Assembly: GCA_963719875.1 (NCBI GenBank)
Contig: CAVRDJ010000002.1
Span: forward strand, 2,914,001 to 2,978,000
DNA: 64,000 nucleotides
Reading direction: 5' to 3'
Source: Palsa-360 sp963719875
GTDB lineage: Bacteria; Acidobacteriota; Terriglobia; Acidiferrales; UBA7541
The notes under the pieces were generated by a model. That model saw only the letters and a program-made list of their open reading frames with translations, did not search any database and had not been told where the DNA came from. Below, one piece after another: positions 25,670 through 33,166 of this stretch. A program made the position numbers and the translations under genes. Each line of letters starts with the position of its first letter. Positions within the stretch are counted from its first letter, which is position 1.

Positions 25670-26872
25670 CTACTTCACGTTCTTGCGAATCCAGTCATCG
25701 ATGAACTTGATGATCACATCGCTGTTCTTGTCGAGGAACATTTCGTGCATGTTGCCGTGGATGCCGGCGTCTTCGAGACGCACAAACTCATCCTTCACGC
25801 CCGCTTGATTCAGCCACTTGGGAATGCAGGCGTCGAACACGCGATGATAAGTGCCCTCGGCGGAGATGGACAGGATGCGCATATTCGCCAGGCCCACCAG
25901 CTTATGCACGGGTTCCTTTTGCATGTAGCAGGGAACTTCATCCGGCCGCTCTGATTTCTCTTCGAGGTAAGTTTTCAAATCATCGGGCGTGTTGACCGGC
26001 GGATCGTAATGCATCGGCATGTTGGTGATCCCCCAGGCGTTTCCAATCTTGCCCGTGTATTTCACCGTGGCGGTATCCACGATCCCAATCTGTGGGCCGC
26101 CGGGCTCGATCGCCACCATGCCCGCCACGAGCTTGGGACGCGCATCGGCGACGTTAAAGCCGATGCCGCCTCCCTGGGAATGAGTAATTAGGATGACCGG
26201 GCTTCCGATTTGGTCGAGCAGCGCGACGCCGGCCGGCACGGCGAGTTCGGCCTGGGCGGAAATGAACTGCATCTGGCCCTTGATGAAGTTATCAAAGACC
26301 GGATCGCCCATCGTGCCTTTCTTCGGCGAATCGCTCGGCCACTGCGTGTACAACTTCATCCGCGGGAAATCCCCGCCCGATGGCACGGGACCGGTCCAGA
26401 TCTGCTCCAGCTCCAGCGCTGTGCGCAAACCCAATTTGCCGTCCATATCCGGGACGTAGGGCGAACGTCCGCGCGCCGGATAATCCACCATATAAACAAC
26501 ATAGCCTTGATTGATCAGGTAGTACGCCCAGCCCGGCCGCCCATCGGGGGTTTGCTTCCACACCGTCCCGGTCTGCCCATTTCCGTGGAAAAACACCACC
26601 GGATACTTTTGCTTGATCTGCTTCGGCACCATGACTTCGACATACATCGCGCCGTGCATCACCTCTTTGCCCGCGGGCCCGGCATACTCCCCGCCCACGT
26701 AGAAAAAAGCTTCCCGCCCGACGTTTTCCGTCGAAAACGTAGGGATTGAGGAAGGTGGCATTGCCGAGTCCTTTGAGTTGCCGGCTTGCACGCCGAGATG
26801 AAGATCGGCGACATTTGCAAGCGCCGCCACAAACAAGATTGCCAATCCTGCTTTTACGATCCGCCAATTCAT
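25670..26872 (-). CDS. Exported alpha/beta hydrolase (esterase-like)
   Basis: 400 residues with an N-terminal hydrophobic segment (about 8-23) acting as signal peptide. Alpha/beta-hydrolase landmarks are PVVFFHGNGQTGTVWKQTPDG (oxyanion HGNG), YVVYMVDYPARGRSP, VILITHSQGGGIGF with nucleophile Ser in HSQGG, and a C-terminal histidine in GIHGNMHEMF. ATG 26872 is preceded by GGGAGGAAAC. It lies between the binding protein and a Tat-exported amidohydrolase on the same strand. The combination suggests extracytoplasmic breakdown of an ester or lactone (inference); the substrate is unknown. Confidence 0.85.
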   Translation of the reverse strand: MNWRIVKAGLAILFVAALANVADLHLGVQAGNSKDSAMPPSSIPTFSTENVGREAFFYVGGEYAGPAGKEVMHGAMYVEVMVPKQIKQKYPVVFFHGNGQTGTVWKQTPDGRPGWAYYLINQGYVVYMVDYPARGRSPYVPDMDGKLGLRTALELEQIWTGPVPSGGDFPRMKLYTQWPSDSPKKGTMGDPVFDNFIKGQMQFISAQAELAVPAGVALLDQIGSPVILITHSQGGGIGFNVADARPKLVAGMVAIEPGGPQIGIVDTATVKYTGKIGNAWGITNMPMHYDPPVNTPDDLKTYLEEKSERPDEVPCYMQKEPVHKLVGLANMRILSISAEGTYHRVFDACIPKWLNQAGVKDEFVRLEDAGIHGNMHEMFLDKNSDVIIKFIDDWIRKNVK

Positions 26873-26903
26873 AGTTTCCTCCCACCGTAGCGCGTTGAAA
26901 TGT

Positions 26904-28028
26904 TTATGCCTTTAGCCGAGGGAACAGCCGCTCGGCATTTCCTCGATTGATTGCCTGCAAGTCGCTCGCCGACAATCCGAAATGGTCGAGAGGCCCTTCG
27001 GTGACCGGAAAAGGCACGATCGGATAGTCGCTGCCAAAAAGAATCTGCGAAACGGGAACCACTTTGGTCAGTGCAGAGAGGGGTGCCGGATAGGCCGCGT
27101 GCGCGACGTCGAAGTATATTTGCTTCAGTTCGTCCATGATCTCGGCGGTGTCTTTTTCCGACCGTTTTTCGGGCAGAGTTTCGCTGACGCGGTTGGCGAG
27201 CACCGGCAGCGTTCCCCCGGAATGCGGGAAGATGAACCGGATATTCGGGTAGCGGCGGAACGAATCGCTCTTCAGGTAGCTGACCACGGCTCGAGCGATA
27301 TCGAAATCGTACTCCACGACGCTGTCGATCACGCCGGGCAGGAGTGCGCGGCAACAGATGGGCGGCGCGGAGTGGAGGAAGATTATGGCCTTGCGGCGGT
27401 TGAGCTCTTCGTACACGGGCGCAAAAATGGGATCGCCGGGCCACTTGTCGGCGTAACTCGTCCACAGGCCGATGCCGTCCGCCTTGAGCGTGTCGAACGC
27501 GTATTCAATTTCGCGCAAACTGCCGTCGGAGTCGGGCAGCGGGATTGCGGCAAAATGTCCGAAGCGCCCGGGGTAATCTCTTACCAGTTGTTGCGTGTAG
27601 TCGTTATTTTGCCGCGCCAGTTTGCGCGCCCGCTCTGATTTGTCGGAGAAGGAATCTTGCACCACGCGGGTCATGGGCGACAGCATCGAGGTGGCGATGC
27701 CGTTTTTGTCCATCGTTTCGATGGACAGAGCCGGGGTCCAGGTGGGAAGCGGGTGGCCGGTCGCCAGGATCTCTTTCTCCATCACTTTTGTATAGAAAGG
27801 CGGCACGGTGTGGTGATGCACGTCTATTCGGCCGGTGAGCGCACTGGCAGCAGGTGTTGCGGCCCCCGCCAGCAGGCTGCTCGCGGGCAGTAACGAGCCC
27901 GCTCCGGCCATCGCAATCCATTGCAGAATTTCTCTCCGCGAAGAACCGGCGCCGGCCCCGTGTTGCGCCACAATCTTGCGGTTTACCCCCAATGCTGTAT
28001 CCAAGCCTGCCAAACCGTGACGTCTCAT
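26904..28028 (-). CDS. Tat-exported amidohydrolase (ACMSD/amidohydrolase_2 type)
   Basis: 374 residues. SRREILQWIAMAGAGSLL is a twin-arginine signal at about 29-46, preceded by an unusually long N-terminus. The first metal motif is GRIDVHHHTVPPFY near residue 69, and GIATSMLSPMTRV, YEELNRRKAIIFLHSAP, IRFIFPHSGGTLPVLA and QILFGSDYPIVPF match the amidohydrolase-related (decarboxylase-like) family. ATG 28028 has GGAGG 7 bases upstream. Such enzymes decarboxylate or hydrolyse aromatic acids. Here it is unusually exported and follows an esterase on the same strand with a 31-base gap. Confidence 0.9.
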   Translation of the reverse strand: MRRHGLAGLDTALGVNRKIVAQHGAGAGSSRREILQWIAMAGAGSLLPASSLLAGAATPAASALTGRIDVHHHTVPPFYTKVMEKEILATGHPLPTWTPALSIETMDKNGIATSMLSPMTRVVQDSFSDKSERARKLARQNNDYTQQLVRDYPGRFGHFAAIPLPDSDGSLREIEYAFDTLKADGIGLWTSYADKWPGDPIFAPVYEELNRRKAIIFLHSAPPICCRALLPGVIDSVVEYDFDIARAVVSYLKSDSFRRYPNIRFIFPHSGGTLPVLANRVSETLPEKRSEKDTAEIMDELKQIYFDVAHAAYPAPLSALTKVVPVSQILFGSDYPIVPFPVTEGPLDHFGLSASDLQAINRGNAERLFPRLKA

Positions 28029-28124
28029 CGGTGGGCCTCCGTAAACCTGCGATCTCAGTTTTACTTTTAGCCGAACCGAAATCTACACCTCGCCGCGTCC
28101 GCAAACAATGCGAAAGTGACTTAC

Positions 28125-28196
28125 GTGGCGCAGGCTTCAGCCTGTGGCCGTTTGACCTTGCAAGGACGAAAACCCACAGGCTGAAGCATGCGCCAC
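28125..28196. repeat. Dispersed inverted repeat, GTGGCGC/TTCAGCCTG type
   Basis: The left arm is GTGGCGCAGGCTTCAGCCTG and the right arm CAGGCTGAAGCATGCGCCAC, with CTTGCAAGGAC in the spacer. It is a close relative of the elements at 143 and 18869. It lies between divergent genes. Confidence 0.88.
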
Positions 28197-28344
28197 TGGC
28201 TTGGCTCGTGCCGGCAAAACGACCTTGACATTTTTTGCATGGAAATGGCACGCTCCCTGCAATCATTTCCTGCAAAATGATTTGCGGCGCCGATTAAAAA
28301 CGGGGTTGGTCATGACAGGAAAAACTTCCAAGGAGGGGACGTCC

Positions 28345-28629
28345 ATGCTCGTTGTTCGAAACTGTTTCATTGCCAAGCCGGGAAACGCAAGTAAGCTCGC
28401 TGCCCAGCTGAAGGAGGCGGCAGCCTCTGGAAAATTTTCCCGGCACCGCATTCTGACCGATTTGACCGGTGAATTTAACCGCGTCATTTTGGAATTTGAA
28501 GTGGAAAACATAACCGAGTTCGAGGCCCAATGGAAGGATTACAACACGAATGAGGCCCTTCGCGCGAAAATGAAAGACTACACGGATTTATGGATTTCCG
28601 GCAGCCGCGAAATCATGCAGATTGCTTAA
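28345..28629 (+). CDS. Small protein with dimeric alpha/beta barrel-like character
   Basis: 94 residues from ATG 28345; the AGGAGGGG sequence upstream decides this start over an upstream ATG at 28312. The pattern MLVVRNCFIAKPGNASKLAAQLKEAA ... HRILTDLTGEFNRVILEFEVENITEFEAQWKDY is a beta-alpha-beta unit that resembles the ferredoxin-like fold of the NIPSNAP/antibiotic-monooxygenase-like superfamily, but I cannot name the family. It is cytoplasmic and stands alone between the Tat amidohydrolase (divergent) and a TetR gene (convergent). Confidence 0.65.
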   Translation: MLVVRNCFIAKPGNASKLAAQLKEAAASGKFSRHRILTDLTGEFNRVILEFEVENITEFEAQWKDYNTNEALRAKMKDYTDLWISGSREIMQIA

Positions 28630-28751
28630 GTAGGACGGGCTTCAGCCTGTCGCTCGTGTGCCGAAGCTATAAACTGAGACCCAACAGGCTCTCAGCGTGC
28701 CGGGGTTCGTCCTTGCAAGGACCAAACCCCGCAGGCTGAAGCCTGCGCTAC
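28630..28751. repeat. Composite dispersed inverted repeat
   Basis: It starts with the GTAGGACGGGCTTCAGCCTG left arm, then continues with a degenerate second left arm (CAACAGGCTCTCAGCGTGCC), the spacer CTTGCAAGGACC, and ends with CAGGCTGAAGCCTGCGCTAC. It seems to be two elements of different subtypes fused or one inserted in another. It begins directly after the stop codon of the preceding gene. Confidence 0.8.
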
Positions 28752-28786
28752 CAAAAACCGGAGTGCTTACAAGTGAGAAATTCGAG

Positions 28787-29494
28787 CTAGGATTTCACGG
28801 CTGGAGACAGGAACAGTCCGTGCTCGAGAAAATCCAGGACGGCGCGGCGGCGCTGCTCGACGTTGCGGGGATTCCAGATATCGCGATTCCAAATCTGGCT
28901 GGCCAGTTGCCCTGTTGCAAAGTAGTACATAATCATTCCAAAAATGGTGAAGACCATCTGGTCGGGATCGACGGCGCGAAATTGGCCGCGCGCGATCCCC
29001 TCGCGGATGGTTTTCACGGCGCGTTTGTGCAAGGGGCGGTGATGCGCCACCACCATCCAGTGCAGGGGCCTCCGGTCCGCCATCATCTCGCGCTGGATCA
29101 GCCGCGGGTACGCGGGGTTGCGCAGGACGAAGTCGAAGGTCAGGTTCACCAGGGCTTGCACACGCGCGGGAGGATCCATCGAGAGCACGGAGGGAGATTC
29201 CATCTGCGCGGAAATTTGCGCGATCATCGTTTCGAGCACGAAGCGGTGCAGCTCTTCCTTGTTGCGAAAATAGTAATAAGGAAGAGCCTTGTTGACGCCC
29301 GCGACGCGCGCGATTTCGTCCATTCGCGCTCCGGCGAGCCCCCGCTGCGCGAACACCTTTCGCGCGGCCACCACAATGCGCCGAACGGTCGCGAATTGAC
29401 GCCCTTCCCGAAGAATCCGCCGTCCAATGGGCGAAAGTTCCCAGTGCTGAACGAGATCCGTTTGAGATTTGGATTTTGCTTTGGATTTGGCCAT
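28787..29494 (-). CDS. TetR-family transcriptional regulator
   Basis: 235 residues. The TetR HTH spans about 35-85: TVRRIVVAARKVFAQRGLAGARMDEIARVAGVNKALPYYYFRNKEEL, with the diagnostic YYYFRNKEEL after the recognition helix. The C-terminal ligand-binding region has the LNLTFDFVLRNPAYPRLIQREMM helices typical of the AcrR/YcdC-type regulators. The N-terminal 34 residues, basic and Ser/Lys-rich, are an extra extension. The neighbours give no obvious target; the cytochrome gene to the right is divergent and may share the 29495-29649 region with it. Confidence 0.92.
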   Translation of the reverse strand: MAKSKAKSKSQTDLVQHWELSPIGRRILREGRQFATVRRIVVAARKVFAQRGLAGARMDEIARVAGVNKALPYYYFRNKEELHRFVLETMIAQISAQMESPSVLSMDPPARVQALVNLTFDFVLRNPAYPRLIQREMMADRRPLHWMVVAHHRPLHKRAVKTIREGIARGQFRAVDPDQMVFTIFGMIMYYFATGQLASQIWNRDIWNPRNVEQRRRAVLDFLEHGLFLSPAVKS

Positions 29495-29649
29495 TTTCCG
29501 ACCGCAAAGATGTAGTCCAAATGTACGCCAGCGTCAAGGAGTAACGGAGAATTGCCCGCACTCAAGATGTGCTGGTGTTGCTAACGCGTGTGCGGACTGT
29601 GTTTCAGTAGGACTCGATCCTATGGCACAATGACGCCAATGGGGAAATC

Positions 29650-30093
29650 ATGAACACGTTCTTGCCATCCGTGAACACGATCGAGCTTCGCCGTCCTTGT
29701 ATAATTCGGCGGCTCACTCTGCCGGCGATCGGCGCGATCCTTCTGCTTGCTGCGCCTGCCCCGCGCGCGCAAAACGCCGCGAAGCAGGGCGAAAAGAGCG
29801 AAGTGGCTCCCGCGGGCAATGTGGAAACTGGCAAAAAGATTTTCATGAAAGATGGCTGCTACGAATGCCACGGGCGCGAGGGGCAGGGCGCGGCTCAAGC
29901 GTCTGGCCCGCGCATCGGGCCGCCACAACGTCTCATTCGCCCCTTCATCAAGTACGTCCGCCAACCGACCGGCCAGATGCCACCCTTCACCACGGCAGTC
30001 ATCTCTGACCAGGAACTCGCGGACATCTACGCCTATCTCAAATCTAGACCAAGACCTGCGTCTTCCAAGGACATTCCCCTGCTCAATCAATAG
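29650..30093 (+). CDS. Exported monoheme c-type cytochrome
   Basis: 147 residues from ATG 29650, with GGGGAAATC as its ribosome site. A long basic N-terminus followed by a hydrophobic segment (about 21-40) serves as signal or anchor. GKKIFMKDGCYECHGREGQG holds the heme motif CYECH, and a later Met in GQMPPFTTAVI is the likely sixth ligand. A class I cytochrome c domain with the SDQELADIYAYLKS helix at the C-terminus. Periplasmic electron transfer is likely. It may serve the molybdenum or ThDP oxidoreductases of this window, but no gene is coupled to it. Confidence 0.9.
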   Translation: MNTFLPSVNTIELRRPCIIRRLTLPAIGAILLLAAPAPRAQNAAKQGEKSEVAPAGNVETGKKIFMKDGCYECHGREGQGAAQASGPRIGPPQRLIRPFIKYVRQPTGQMPPFTTAVISDQELADIYAYLKSRPRPASSKDIPLLNQ

Positions 30094-30103
30094 TCAGGTT
30101 GTT

Positions 30104-30178
30104 GTGGCGCCGGCGTCCCGCCGGCGATTTTTCTGATCTCGACACAACGCAAAAACGCCGGCGAGACGCCGGGGCCAC
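30104..30178. repeat. Dispersed inverted repeat, GCCGGC-core type
   Basis: The arms are GTGGCGCCGGCGTCCCGCCGGC and GCCGGCGAGACGCCGGGGCCAC around an AT-richer spacer. It relates to the element at 22007. It lies after the cytochrome gene, between convergent genes. Confidence 0.85.
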
Positions 30179-30238
30179 GAAAACCTGCATTCCTTCGTGA
30201 ATTAGATGAATTTCGTTCCGCCAATCGGATTGGAATGT

Positions 30239-32176
30239 TTAGCGCGGCTGCGTGACGGCCTCAACCAGCGCCGGTTCCCCTCGCTTGACGACTTCCTTCG
30301 CGCGCAGAATCGCCGGGCCGAGATCCTTCGGGTCCGTTATCGGGCCTTCGGAATAGACCCCCATGCCTTTGGCGACCATGGCGAAGTTGATGTTTGGATC
30401 CGTGATGGTTGTGCCGATCGAAGCGCGATCGGTGCCGCGGCTGTGCCGGTCACACATGCGCTGCACGTGCATTACTTCCTGATGATACGCGCGATTGTTG
30501 TGCATGACGCTGAGGAGCGGAATGTGGTGATGCGCCGAAGTCCACAGAACTCCCGGCGCATACATCAAATCTCCGTCATTTTGAATGGTGACGGTCAGCC
30601 GGCCGTGCTTCTTGTTGGCCAATGCGGCGCCGAGGGAGGCAGGCGCGCCGTAGCCGACGCCGAATCCGCCCGACGAGCCAATGTACTGGTGAAACTTGTC
30701 AAAATTCCACAGCCGCAGCGGCCAGCGGTTCACCCAGGGGGAAACTTCGCAGACGAGGGACCAGTCTTCATTTCTGATCGCGCCCCAGATTTCCGCACAG
30801 AGGCGCGCCGTCGTGATGGGACTCGCATCCCAGCCGTAGGCCGCTTCATCGCGGGCGCGCTGCAACGCTCCTTCATGCTGCGCGGCGAGTTTCTTGCCGC
30901 GGTCCGCGAACATCCTCTTGCGGTCGTCGGTCAGCTGGCGCTTGACGGCTTCGATCAGCGACGGCAGCGTCGCCTCCGCGTCGGCCGCCATGGCCAGGTC
31001 TACTTCGGTGTAGCGCTGGAAATCCTGGTAATTGCTTTTCATGTAGAGATCGGTTGCGGAAATGCTGATGAGTTTTGCACCCTTCTTGATGACGGGTTGC
31101 GACGTACGGTGCAACTGGTCGCGGTAAGAATTAATCGTGCCCCAAAAATTCAGCGCTTCCAAACCGAGGATGACGTCCGCGCCGCCGATCACCGCGCGCG
31201 TGCGTTCGGTCTGATTCAGGGGATGCTGCGAAGGGAAATTCATGCGTGCGGCTAAATCCACCACGGGCGCCTGCAGCGTTTCGGCAAGTTCGATGGTGTA
31301 CTTCAATCCATCGGCCGTGCGCGCGGTGCGCTCCAATAAAATGACGGGATTTTCAGCGGCGACCAGCATTCGCGCCGCTTCCGCGACCGATCCCGAATCA
31401 CCCTGCGGCGGCATGGCTCGCGTGAGCTTCGGAATGTGGAATTTCGCGTCGTCGGGAATCGCTCCCTCTTGCAATTCGCCATCCGCGACCAGAAGCACAG
31501 GCGCCATGGGCGGCGTCATCGCAATTTTGTAAGCGCGGACGGCGGATTCCGCGAAATGATCCAGCGAAATCGGCACGTCATCCCACTTCAAGCAATCGCG
31601 CACGATGGCCGCGGCATCCTGAACGCTGTGGTCCCATTCCACTCCCGGGCGCCGGGAATTGATCTCCAACGCGTTGCCGGCGATCAGGTAAATCGGCACG
31701 CGATCGCAAAACGCGTTGTAAATGGCCATCGATCCGTGCTGCAACCCCACGTCGCTGTGGAGAAAAACCGCCATCGGCTTGCCTTCGATTTTTGAATAAC
31801 CGTGAGCCATGGCGACGGCCGATTCTTCGTGGCAGCAGGTGATGAACTCCGGATTTTCGTTTCCACCGTAATTGATCACCGATTCGTGCAGACCGCGGAA
31901 ACTCGATCCCGGATTGGACGCCACGTACTCGATGCCTAGCGACTTGATCACGTCCACCATGAAGTCGGACCCGGAGCGGCTCTCAGTCAAAACTTCCAGT
32001 TCGGCCGGCGTTCCGGTTTCAAGCTCTTTCGGCATGGGCTGCGCGGAACCTGCGCGGGAATCCCCGGTTTGCTGCGCGCTGGCCACGGCGGGAATCGCCG
32101 CGAGCGCAGCCGCGCCCGCCGCGGCTCCCTTTAGAAATTTGCGGCGATCGATCGCATCTTTTTTGGATTTTCGCAT
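30239..32176 (-). CDS. Thiamine-diphosphate-dependent enzyme with a twin-arginine signal
   Basis: 645 residues. DRRKFLKGAAAGAAALAAIPA at 11-31 is a Tat signal, with ASAQQ as the probable cleavage site. The rest is a complete three-domain ThDP enzyme of the acetolactate synthase/benzoylformate decarboxylase superfamily. It has an N-terminal Pyr domain with the cofactor-activating Glu in CCHEESAVAMAHGYS, a central Rossmann-like domain, and a C-terminal PP domain with the thiamine motif NDGDLMYAP to NN (QNDGDLMY ... VMHNN). Reactions in the family are decarboxylation or carboligation of 2-oxo acids. Family enzymes are normally cytoplasmic, so export is odd. No partner subunit is adjacent. Confidence 0.88.
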   Translation of the reverse strand: MRKSKKDAIDRRKFLKGAAAGAAALAAIPAVASAQQTGDSRAGSAQPMPKELETGTPAELEVLTESRSGSDFMVDVIKSLGIEYVASNPGSSFRGLHESVINYGGNENPEFITCCHEESAVAMAHGYSKIEGKPMAVFLHSDVGLQHGSMAIYNAFCDRVPIYLIAGNALEINSRRPGVEWDHSVQDAAAIVRDCLKWDDVPISLDHFAESAVRAYKIAMTPPMAPVLLVADGELQEGAIPDDAKFHIPKLTRAMPPQGDSGSVAEAARMLVAAENPVILLERTARTADGLKYTIELAETLQAPVVDLAARMNFPSQHPLNQTERTRAVIGGADVILGLEALNFWGTINSYRDQLHRTSQPVIKKGAKLISISATDLYMKSNYQDFQRYTEVDLAMAADAEATLPSLIEAVKRQLTDDRKRMFADRGKKLAAQHEGALQRARDEAAYGWDASPITTARLCAEIWGAIRNEDWSLVCEVSPWVNRWPLRLWNFDKFHQYIGSSGGFGVGYGAPASLGAALANKKHGRLTVTIQNDGDLMYAPGVLWTSAHHHIPLLSVMHNNRAYHQEVMHVQRMCDRHSRGTDRASIGTTITDPNINFAMVAKGMGVYSEGPITDPKDLGPAILRAKEVVKRGEPALVEAVTQPR

Positions 32177-32694
32177 TGTAGTTTCCGTCGCTCTGGCCAG
32201 GAGATTTTATTCATCCCGATAGAATTTCTCTCCGAATTGTCACCTTATGCCAGCGCCATACGAGTGTCAAGCATGCTCCGATCCCAATAGAGAACCCTTG
32301 GACACATCGAATCGGACGCGTGAAAGCACCCGAGGCTGGCTATGAACTCACGATCCTCGATGGTGAACCCGCACCGGTTGACCTGAGAGTGAAGTTCAGC
32401 TTCCAAATGTAGTGACTCGCCACTTCCCGCCAACGATCTGCGCGAGGCCACTGACACGGCCGCACGCAAGTCTCTCCCCGGCGATGCACGTGTTCGTCCC
32501 CGAATCAGGATGAATGGAGACACTCGCCAGCGCGGTGTTTCATCCAACGAACATGTTCCACGGGTTTGGCTTGACCCAATCTGGACCCTTCCACCAAACT
32601 GTCATCAGGAGTTACCCACTCCGATCCAAGAAATGAGGAGTGCCGCCGGAAGCAAGCGTCCCTTACAACCTTGAGTGCGGCCCTAAGTCAACTC
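32177..32694. other. Intergenic region between ThDP enzyme and response regulator
   Basis: 518 bases, divergent promoters presumably included. An open frame at 32245-32547 on the minus strand has no ribosome site or protein-like composition and is probably not coding. I see no repeats or hairpins worth naming. Confidence 0.5.
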
Positions 32695-33108
32695 ATGGAC
32701 AAACTCACAGAAAAATCTAAACACGGATCACAGGGACCCCCTGTCGTCCTGGCAGTCGATGATGATCCTGCCGTGCTTCGCATTATAGAATCGCAATTGG
32801 CGCGTCACGATTTTGTCGTGAAGACGGCCACAAGTGGCGAAGACGCCCTTCGCATGCTCCGGGACATGACACCGGCACTGTTGATCCTGGACGTGATGAT
32901 GGATGGAATTTCCGGTTACGACCTATGCCTCGTGGTCAAACGCGATCCGCGCCTTCAGGATGTGCCGGTCATATTTCTGACTTCCCGGGGGACTCCGAAG
33001 GACTACAAGACGGGGCACGATTTGGGAGCGGTGATCTATATGGTGAAGCCGCTAAAAGTGGAAAAATTGGTCAACATCGTGCAAATGTTGGTTCCCGTGT
33101 CTGCCTAG
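32695..33108 (+). CDS. Stand-alone response regulator receiver protein
   Basis: 137 residues from ATG 32695 (a TTG at 32671 is an alternative start). A single CheY-like receiver domain: VVLAVDDDPAVLRIIESQL with the acidic triad, phospho-acceptor Asp in LLILDVMMDGISGYDL, Thr/Ser in VIFLTSRG, and the Lys in YMVKPLKVEKL. It has no output domain, so it probably acts by protein interaction or as part of a phosphorelay. It lies convergent to the large hybrid kinase gene with its HPt domain, a plausible phosphate donor (inference). Confidence 0.92.
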   Translation: MDKLTEKSKHGSQGPPVVLAVDDDPAVLRIIESQLARHDFVVKTATSGEDALRMLRDMTPALLILDVMMDGISGYDLCLVVKRDPRLQDVPVIFLTSRGTPKDYKTGHDLGAVIYMVKPLKVEKLVNIVQMLVPVSA

Positions 33109-33166
33109 CCAGGCTTCCGTTGAATTTTTTCCCATGAATCCAGTTCGCGAGTGAAATGAATCACCG

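Noticed and set aside
32245..32547. A 100-codon minus-strand frame between the ThDP gene and the response regulator
   Set aside because: No ribosome site, composition not protein-like, no family recognised.
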